Shown: positions 58,034 to 64,000 of the stretch, one piece after another
Position numbering within the stretch: the first letter of the stretch is position 1
Layout of the letters: every line of letters starts with the position of its first letter
Assembly (NCBI RefSeq): GCF_028550595.1
Contig: NZ_JAQQGN010000006.1
Span: 62,001-126,000, forward strand
Length of the DNA: 64,000 nucleotides
Direction of reading: 5' to 3'
From: Luteimonas sp. BLCC-B24
GTDB lineage: Bacteria > Pseudomonadota > Gammaproteobacteria > Xanthomonadales > Xanthomonadaceae
Made by a program: the position numbers and the translations under genes
Notes under the pieces: model-generated
Databases searched by the model: none
Seen by the model: the letters and a program-made list of their open reading frames with translations, nothing else
What the model was told of the DNA's origin: nothing

Positions 58034-58960
58034 TCACGCCGCCCGTGGCCGACCGAACATCGGCAACCAGAGGCCGCTCGGCATTTCGCTCGACAGCACC
58101 GCGCTGCGCACGCGCGCGGCCTGCAGCAAGGCGGTCGCACGCGCGAGCGCACCCGAGAAGGCGTCCTCCCACTGGGCCCGCTGCGCAGCCTGGGCGAGAT
58201 CGAGCGCGTGCGCCCCCGTCGGCCCTACGAAACGCAGCTGCGCCCGGGGTGGCGTTCGCTCCAGCGGATCCGACAGCAGCAGCACCAGCACTTCGCTGTG
58301 CGCCGACAGCGCGAGCCAGCGACGCGCCGGCACGGCGATCACGCTGCCGGCATCGGCCAGCACGCACACGCGCGAACCCGGCCGCGCCACGCGCGCCGCG
58401 TGTTCGAGCGCCACGCCGAGGCCATCGTCGCCCGGCGGCGGCTCGGCATACCAGCGCGCCAGCGCGTGCAGCACGCGCAGGGCGCCTCGGCGTCCGCTCG
58501 CCGGCGGTACGGGCGCCTCGTGCGCGGTGCCACGGATGGCGGCGACCCGGTCGCCGTCCGCAACCGCGGCCCATGCGGCGATCGCCCCGGCGCGCGCCGC
58601 CTGGACCGATTTGAAGCGCACGCGCGTGCCGATGTAGAGCGCGCGCGCGGTATCGGCCACCAGCAGGGTCAGGCGTTCGCGCTCGGCCTGGAAGGTCTTG
58701 GTGTGCGTCCGCCCGGTTCGCGCCGTCACACGCCAGTCGATGTGCCGTGCGTCGTCGCCGGCCACGTACTCGCGGGATTCCGCATATTCCATGCCGTGCC
58801 CACGCGCCGGCGCCAGCGCCTGGGCACGGACGCCCGATCTGGCACGCTGCGCAGCCGCGCCGCGACCGACCACCGAGCGCAATGCGACCAGTTCCGGCAG
58901 CGACGGGCGAACGCCGGCATCGCGATCCGGTCGGGGAGTCGGGGGCGTTGCGGGCACCAT
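58034..58960 (-). CDS. DUF58 domain protein of the moxR operon
   Basis: This 308-residue protein carries the DUF58 motif YVAGDDARHIDWRVTARTG near residue 66 and a following VWA-like part (LTLLVADTARALYIG) with an incomplete metal site. It lacks membrane helices. It lies 12 bases after moxR and is expected to be a client or partner of the MoxR ATPase, as inferred from the constant moxR-DUF58 pairing. Confidence 0.9.
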   Translation of the reverse strand: MVPATPPTPRPDRDAGVRPSLPELVALRSVVGRGAAAQRARSGVRAQALAPARGHGMEYAESREYVAGDDARHIDWRVTARTGRTHTKTFQAERERLTLLVADTARALYIGTRVRFKSVQAARAGAIAAWAAVADGDRVAAIRGTAHEAPVPPASGRRGALRVLHALARWYAEPPPGDDGLGVALEHAARVARPGSRVCVLADAGSVIAVPARRWLALSAHSEVLVLLLSDPLERTPPRAQLRFVGPTGAHALDLAQAAQRAQWEDAFSGALARATALLQAARVRSAVLSSEMPSGLWLPMFGRPRAA

Positions 58961-58972
58961 GCGGCGCGCCGG

Positions 58973-59965
58973 TCAGGGCAACGGGACGCGGTCGATGACC
59001 GCAGCGACCAGACGCTCGCCGTCCCAGCCTTCCGCCGTCGCCTCGTAGCTCGGAAGCACGCGGTGCCGCAGCACGTCCGGCGCGACCGCGCGTACGTCGT
59101 CGGGCGTCACGAAGTCGCGACCCGCGAGCCATGCGCACGCGCGTGCGCACCGTTCGAGCGCGATCGATCCGCGGGGACTGGCGCCCCAGGCGATCCGCCG
59201 CGCCAGGTCCGGATCGTAGGGCGTGGCGTCGCGTGTGGCGAGGACCAGTTCGACCACATAGCGCTCGACGGCCGGGGCCATGTGCAGTTCGAGTACCGCG
59301 CGCCGCGCGGCGAACAGGATGTCGAGCGGCATGCGTTCGAGCGTCGCCGGCCGCGCGTCGAGCGCCTGCAGCGCGCGCGTGCGCGCCAGCCCGAGAATGC
59401 GCGACTCGGTGTCCGCATCAGGGTAATCGACGCGCACGTGCATCAGGAAGCGATCGAGCTGGGCTTCCGGCAACGGAAACGTGCCTTCCTGCTCGATGGG
59501 GTTCTGGGTCGCCATGACCAGGAACAGTTGCGGCAGGCGGTAGGTCTCGCGGCCGACGGTCACCTGGCGCTCGCCCATCGCTTCCAGAAGCGCGGACTGG
59601 ACCTTCGCCGGGGCGCGGTTGATCTCGTCGGCCAGCAGCAGCGGATGGAAGATCGGCCCGGGCTGGAATTCGAAACGACCATCCTGAGGTCGCCAGATTT
59701 CGGTGCCGGTCAGATCGGCCGGGAGCAGATCGGGCGTGAACTGCACACGCGCGAAGTCGGCATCCAGCCGCTCGGCGAGCGCGCGGACGGCCGTGGTCTT
59801 GGCCAGCCCGGGCGCCCCTTCAACCAGCAGATGGCCATCCGCCAGCAACGCGACCAGCAGCCGTTCCACCAGCGCCGACTGCCCGAGGATCGCCTCCGCA
59901 AGCGACTCGCGCAGCGCAGCGAAGCGCCGCTGCATACCATCCGCCGTCCCGGTGCTCTGCTCCAT
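58973..59965 (-). CDS. MoxR family AAA+ ATPase
   Basis: The 330-residue ATPase has Walker A VEGAPGLAKTT near residue 50, Walker B LLLADEINRAP near 113, sensor 1 in MATQNPIEQEGTFPLPEAQ and a C-terminal lid. MoxR proteins work as chaperones for VWA-domain proteins, here presumably DUF58, BatA and BatB. It is the first gene of the six-gene operon. An internal ATG ten codons on is a possible start. Confidence 0.94.
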   Translation of the reverse strand: MEQSTGTADGMQRRFAALRESLAEAILGQSALVERLLVALLADGHLLVEGAPGLAKTTAVRALAERLDADFARVQFTPDLLPADLTGTEIWRPQDGRFEFQPGPIFHPLLLADEINRAPAKVQSALLEAMGERQVTVGRETYRLPQLFLVMATQNPIEQEGTFPLPEAQLDRFLMHVRVDYPDADTESRILGLARTRALQALDARPATLERMPLDILFAARRAVLELHMAPAVERYVVELVLATRDATPYDPDLARRIAWGASPRGSIALERCARACAWLAGRDFVTPDDVRAVAPDVLRHRVLPSYEATAEGWDGERLVAAVIDRVPLP

Positions 59966-60069
59966 CCGCGATCCTGTCCGCGACGCCCGACGCGTCAGGC
60001 CGAGTTTGACCGGAAACGTCCAGCTTTGGTTCCGTTGACCGGCGCGCGCCGGGACGGGAGCACGCCCCG

Positions 60070-60103
60070 AAAACAGAACGGGACCCGATCGGGTCCCGTT
60101 CTG
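60070..60103 (-). terminator. Rho-independent terminator of the pilMNOPQ operon
   Basis: A perfect 30-base palindrome (60074-60103, arms CAGAACGGGACCCGA and its complement) is followed on the minus strand by TTTTCG. It begins 24 bases after the pilQ stop at 60127. On the plus strand no T run follows. Confidence 0.9.
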
Positions 60104-60126
60104 AACAGCCTGGTGCGCGTGGTCGG

Positions 60127-62013
60127 TCAGAGCGCCGGGCGCTGCGCCACGCGCATCACCTTAGGCGTCACGAAGATCAGCAGCTCTGCTTTTTCCTTGT
60201 TGCGGCCGCGGCTCTTGAAAAGATTGCCGAGAATCGGAAGATCGCCGAGGAACGGCACCTTGGACAGCGATGCGCGGTCTGTGAACTCGTAGACGCCGCC
60301 GATCGCGACCGTCTGGCCATCATCGATCAACACGGCCGTCGTGACATTGCGTTTGCTGATCAGCGGCACGGAGCCGATTCCTTCGTACTCGATCTGCCCC
60401 TGCACCTCGTCCTTCTTGATGTCCATCGCCAGGAACACGCGTCCATCGGCAGTGATCGTCGGCGTGACCTTCAGCTCGAGCAGCACATCCTTGAACTGCA
60501 CAGTCGGAACGCTGTTGCTCTGACCGCCGGTCACGGTGATATATCCGACCTCCTGACCCTGACTGATCGTGGCTTCCCGCTGGTTGCTGGTGACGATGCG
60601 CGGATTGGAAATCACTTCGCCGCGCTGCTCCTGCTGCAGGGCCGAGAGTTCGACGTGCCAGTCGATCGTATTGCCGAGAATCGTGAAGCCGAGCGCAGGC
60701 GCGCCTGCAACAGGCAGGTTCACCTGCAGGGCACCCGGACGGCCGATGGTGCTGTTCTCGCCCCCGATGAAGCCGCCACCAACATCGACCCGTCCGTCGA
60801 TATTGCGGTCGGCACGCGAGTTGACGCCGAACCGTGCACCGAGGTCGCGCGCGAACGATTCGTTGGCGATCACGATGCGAGCCTCAATCACCACCTGATC
60901 CACCGGCTTGTCGAGCGTAGTCACCAAGCGTCGGATCTCGGCGACACGCTGCGGGATGTCGATCACCAGCAGCGTATTGGTACGGCGATCGAAGCTCAGG
61001 CTGCCGCGCGAAGACAGAAAGCCCCGGTTCTGCGCATTCCCGCCACCACCAGCTGTGCTGGTCTTGCTTTCCTCGGTGAGGAGCCTAGCGATATCTTCCG
61101 CATTGCCATAGCTGATCGCGATGTACTCGGTGACCATCTCCGCACGCTCTTCGATCGCCAGACGCGCATCCTCGCGCGCCTGTTCGAACGCGGCGATCTC
61201 GCTCTGCGGCGCCACCCAGACCACATTGCCGCTACGGCGCTTGTCCAGCGACTTGGCCTGCAACACGATGTCCAGCGCCTGGTCCCAAGGCACGTTCTGC
61301 AGGCGCAGGGTCACGTTGCCGACCACGCTGTCGCTGGCGACGATGTTGAGGTTCGACTCGTCGGCGATCAGCTGCAGGACCGTGCGCACCGGCACGTCCT
61401 GGAAGTTGAAGGTCACCGGGGCGCCGCTGTAGCTGCGCACTTCGGACGCCGCCGTGGCCGCCGACTGCCCCATCGTCGCCGACAGGCCGGCCGAGCCCAC
61501 TGCGCGAGCGCCCGCGCGCGGCACGATTTCGACGATGTAGTCGCGGCCGCTCTGATAGGCGAGCGGCTCGAAGTCACCGCGTGCAGTCAGCACGACCTGG
61601 CTCCCGTTGCCGTCCTGACGCGCGTCGATGCGCTGCACCGGCGTCGCGAAGTCGGTGACGTTCAATGGGCGCTGCAACGACGCCGGCAGCGTCGCGCCGG
61701 CGAGATTCACGACCACGCTGCCGTCCTGCGTGCGCAGATCGGGCATCGCACCGTCGTTGTCGAAGCGGAGGATCAGCTTGCCTGAGCCGCCGTCACCACG
61801 CTTGAAATCCACATCGGTCACGGTCACCGCCGGCGACTGCGCAGCAGCAGTCGCTGCCTGCAGCATCAGCAACGGCGACCCGGGCCGCACGCCCGGATCG
61901 GCAGCCTGTGCCCCGCTGAATGTCGCCACCAGTCCAATGGCGAGACCGAGCGCACCGGCACGCATCGGAGACGTCCGGCCAGCCCGAAGGCTCCCCGCTT
62001 TGCTCACGGTCAT
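60127..62013 (-). CDS. pilQ: Type IV pilus secretin PilQ
   Basis: This 628-residue outer-membrane secretin forms the pore for the pilus. A signal peptide ends near residue 37 (FSGAQAA). AMIN domain(s) follow (VTVTDVDFKRGDGG to about 160), then a secretin_N and NolW-like part (PVTFNFQDVPVRTVLQLIADE near 200) and the secretin domain with VPLISKRNVTTAVLIDDGQT and the C-terminal VPFLGDLPILGNLFKSR. The ATG at 62013 has AGGGGA seven bases upstream; an ATG at 62028 overlapping the pilP stop is an alternative. It has fewer AMIN repeats than Pseudomonas PilQ. Confidence 0.96.
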   Translation of the reverse strand: MTVSKAGSLRAGRTSPMRAGALGLAIGLVATFSGAQAADPGVRPGSPLLMLQAATAAAQSPAVTVTDVDFKRGDGGSGKLILRFDNDGAMPDLRTQDGSVVVNLAGATLPASLQRPLNVTDFATPVQRIDARQDGNGSQVVLTARGDFEPLAYQSGRDYIVEIVPRAGARAVGSAGLSATMGQSAATAASEVRSYSGAPVTFNFQDVPVRTVLQLIADESNLNIVASDSVVGNVTLRLQNVPWDQALDIVLQAKSLDKRRSGNVVWVAPQSEIAAFEQAREDARLAIEERAEMVTEYIAISYGNAEDIARLLTEESKTSTAGGGGNAQNRGFLSSRGSLSFDRRTNTLLVIDIPQRVAEIRRLVTTLDKPVDQVVIEARIVIANESFARDLGARFGVNSRADRNIDGRVDVGGGFIGGENSTIGRPGALQVNLPVAGAPALGFTILGNTIDWHVELSALQQEQRGEVISNPRIVTSNQREATISQGQEVGYITVTGGQSNSVPTVQFKDVLLELKVTPTITADGRVFLAMDIKKDEVQGQIEYEGIGSVPLISKRNVTTAVLIDDGQTVAIGGVYEFTDRASLSKVPFLGDLPILGNLFKSRGRNKEKAELLIFVTPKVMRVAQRPAL

Positions 62014-62027
62014 CTTGCTTCCCCTCA

Positions 62028-62567
62028 TCAATTTTCGTTCAGCGCGAGCGATGCCGGGCGTTCCAACCACCCGCCGGCGCCATCGGGCACGAGCTCGACA
62101 AGCTCGATGCGATTTTCATTGACCGATGTCACGCGGCCATCGTTCTGCCCCAGATAGTTCCCCGCCCCGATGCGATAGGTCACCTTGTCAGGTGCCAGCA
62201 CGAGTCCGACGATGCGCCCGCCGGCACCGATCGTGCCGACCATGGACAGGCTGTCGAGCGGGAACTGCTCGGTGATTTCCTTGCGCCGGTTGGAGTCCGG
62301 ACGCGGACCGCTGCCACTGTCGGCGTCGGTGAAGGCGTTACTGAAGGGATCCCGGATACCCTGCGCGGAATACTCGAAGGTCTCGAACTGCTGCATCACC
62401 GGCAGCGGCTCGAGGGCCGGTGCAGGACGCTGCTTCACTTCGTCCACCCACTGCTCGAGATTCGGCGCGTCGCCCGGGGTGCTGGATACGCCGCGGCCGC
62501 AGCCGACGAGCGCCACTGCGATCACGACCAGGGCCACGCCGCGCGCCATGTCTGTACTCATCGGCAT
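62028..62567 (-). CDS. pilP: Type IV pilus lipoprotein PilP
   Basis: This 179-residue inner-membrane lipoprotein has its lipobox in VALVGCGRG, a disordered stretch (PNLEQWVDEVKQRPAPA) and a beta-rich domain near residue 110 (LSMVGTIGAGGRIVGLVL). It connects PilN/PilO to the secretin PilQ. The ATG at 62567 overlaps the pilO stop (TGATG) and has GGGGAG seven bases upstream. Confidence 0.96.
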   Translation of the reverse strand: MPMSTDMARGVALVVIAVALVGCGRGVSSTPGDAPNLEQWVDEVKQRPAPALEPLPVMQQFETFEYSAQGIRDPFSNAFTDADSGSGPRPDSNRRKEITEQFPLDSLSMVGTIGAGGRIVGLVLAPDKVTYRIGAGNYLGQNDGRVTSVNENRIELVELVPDGAGGWLERPASLALNEN

Positions 62568-63238
62568 CACTGCGCTCCCCCGGTGGCCTGATCAGCGTCC
62601 GTCTGGGCAGGTGTCTCGTCCTCGTCCAGATAACGATAGGTCTTCACGGTCCCCGAGAGTTCGAGGCTCGAATTCGGACCGATCGCGGCGAGACCGTCGC
62701 CTCCGCCCCCGCGCGGCTTCAGCGAGATGTCGTGCATGGTCATGATCACCACGCGGGGCAATGAAGCGACGCCACTGACGAATGCGCCGAACTGGTGATA
62801 CGTGCCCACCATGCGCAACGCGATCGGCTGTTCGGCGTAGAACTCGCGCGGCGATTCCGGTCCCGGCCGGAACAGGTCGTTCTGGATGCCGGTCGCGATC
62901 GCCGTCTGCGAAATGTCGACGATCAGATCCGGCATCTCGGTCTTGCTCGGCAACTGGCGCAGCATCTGCTGCAGCTGCTGTTCCATCTGCGCGAGCTGCT
63001 GCTTCAACGGCTCGAGATTGGCGGCCCGTCCCTGCTTGGTCTCGAAATCTTGGCGCAGCGTGCGCTCCTGCGCTTCGAGCCCCTGCAGTTCGTCGCCCTT
63101 GTCGCGCGTCAGCACGTACCAGAGCAGGCCGAACAGCAGCAGACCGACCAGAATGCAGGCGCCGATCTTGTACTCGCGCGGCCAGACACCGGTGTTGTTG
63201 AAGTCCAGCTCGCGCAGGGACATCTTCTTCTTGCTCAC
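62567..63238 (-). CDS. pilO: Type IV pilus inner-membrane protein PilO
   Basis: This 223-residue bitopic protein has a cytoplasmic start (LRELDFNNTGVWPREYK), one helix (about residues 26-44), a periplasmic coiled coil (about 50-95) and a ferredoxin-like domain. It pairs with PilN. The start is GTG 63238, overlapping the pilN stop by four bases, with AGGAG upstream. Confidence 0.96.
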   Translation of the reverse strand: MSKKKMSLRELDFNNTGVWPREYKIGACILVGLLLFGLLWYVLTRDKGDELQGLEAQERTLRQDFETKQGRAANLEPLKQQLAQMEQQLQQMLRQLPSKTEMPDLIVDISQTAIATGIQNDLFRPGPESPREFYAEQPIALRMVGTYHQFGAFVSGVASLPRVVIMTMHDISLKPRGGGGDGLAAIGPNSSLELSGTVKTYRYLDEDETPAQTDADQATGGAQ

Positions 63239-63881
63239 GAGGCGGCTCCTTCAGCAACCGGCGCCGGTGCATCGACCGGGGCCGTGCCATCGACGGGCGT
63301 CGCGGGGTCGAGCGTGCCTGCGGCCTCGGCTTCCTTCGCGGCCGGCGTCGACAGCTGGACGTTCAGGGTGAACGCATACGGCAGACCGGGCACGCCGTCC
63401 TGGGCTTCGATGACGGTCAGCTGCGCGTTCGACATCCAGCCGGATGCATCGAGTGAACGCATGTAGGTACTGACCCGGGCGTTGGACTGCGAACGCCCCT
63501 CGAGCGTCAGACGCTGACCTTCCTGCTTCAGCGAGGTGAGCAGGACGCCGTCCGGAATCGTGCGCACCAGCTGGTCGAACAGATGCACCATCTGCGAGCG
63601 GTTGCCCTGCAGCTCTTCGATCACCGCCTTGCGGGCGAGCAGCTGCGCGCGCTGCCGATCGAGTGCATCGATCTCGGCGATCTCGCGGTCGAGTTCGACG
63701 ATCTTCTGCTCGAGAAACGCGTTGCGTTCACGCTGGCCGTCGATCTGCGCGTTGTAGTAGGTGTTGACCAGGAACCACAGCGCGAAACCCGCCACTGCGG
63801 CGATGCCCAGCATGAGCCCGAATTCCTTCTGCCGCTGCTTTCGCCGTTCGGCGCGCCACGGGAGGAGATTGATCCTTGCCA

Positions 63882-63882
<1 letters not shown>
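63235..63882 (-). CDS. pilN: Type IV pilus inner-membrane protein PilN
   Basis: This 215-residue protein starts with the conserved PilM-binding motif ARINLLPWR, followed by one helix (about residues 22-42), a coiled coil (about 48-85) and a ferredoxin-like fold. A Pro/Ala-rich tail ends it. The ATG overlaps the pilM stop by one base (TGATG), with GAGGAG nine bases upstream. Confidence 0.96.

Positions 63883-64000
<118 letters not shown>

Noticed and set aside
56162-60292. A 1376-codon plus-strand frame opposite the bat-moxR operon
   Set aside because: It crosses several minus-strand genes with clear families and gives an Arg/Ala-rich product without motifs.

Overview
The window is a contiguous, gene-dense, very GC-rich (about 70%) bacterial chromosome segment. 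Gene content and order (rsmA-apaG-apaH, gshB next to pilGHIJ-pilL, pilMNOPQ, a chpB/chpC-like pair, moxR-DUF58-bat genes) and protein sequences fit the Xanthomonadaceae, most likely a Lysobacter/Luteimonas-type organism. This is my inference from family resemblance; no rRNA or other marker is present to fix the genus. I see no insertion sequence, prophage, integrase, CRISPR array, tRNA or rRNA, and no stretch with clearly foreign composition.

Layout. 1-5.7 kb: housekeeping genes: rsmA-apaG-apaH on the plus strand, then lgt-thyA-folA, a TerC-family membrane protein and dgkA on the minus strand. 5.9-8.2 kb: two exported hydrolases on the plus strand (an SGNH lipoprotein and a secreted subtilisin-type protease). 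8.3-14.0 kb: a minus-strand module of response regulator, histidine kinase, periplasmic adaptor, ABC ATPase and ABC permease (MacAB-like). 14.1-19.7 kb: small membrane proteins, mazG, cysQ, nudE, bioA, rsmE. 20.0-33.1 kb: a DUF2058 gene and the type IV pilus chemosensory (Chp/Pil) operon pilG-pilH-pilI-pilJ-pilL-chpB-like-chpC, read on the minus strand. 33.2-35.8 kb: gshB, a TonB-type protein and a signal peptidase I. 35.8-41.7 kb: tsaB, a YoaA/DinG-type helicase, a TPR lipoprotein and mrcB (PBP1b). 41.8-52.9 kb: a two-domain glycosyltransferase, a TPR membrane protein, relA, a small exported protein, hrpA and dps. 53.1-60.0 kb: a moxR-DUF58-DUF4381-batA-batBC-batD operon. 60.1-64.0 kb: pilQ-pilP-pilO-pilN and the 3' end of pilM.

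How the genes work together. Two halves of twitching motility lie 27 kb apart: the signalling pathway (PilJ receptor, PilI/ChpC couplers, PilL kinase, PilG/PilH regulators) and the envelope-spanning alignment complex and secretin (PilMNOPQ). Most operons are tightly packed, with ATGA, GTGA or TGATG stop/start overlaps indicating translational coupling. The most unusual items are a 60-bp tandem repeat that builds a roughly 200-residue Glu/Arg-rich helix inside PilL; a CheB-like protein whose catalytic residues appear to be gone and whose long acidic linker is internally duplicated; a periplasmic adaptor with a roughly 140-residue glycine-rich, Spy-like insertion; and a BatB-BatC fusion with a degenerate metal-binding motif.
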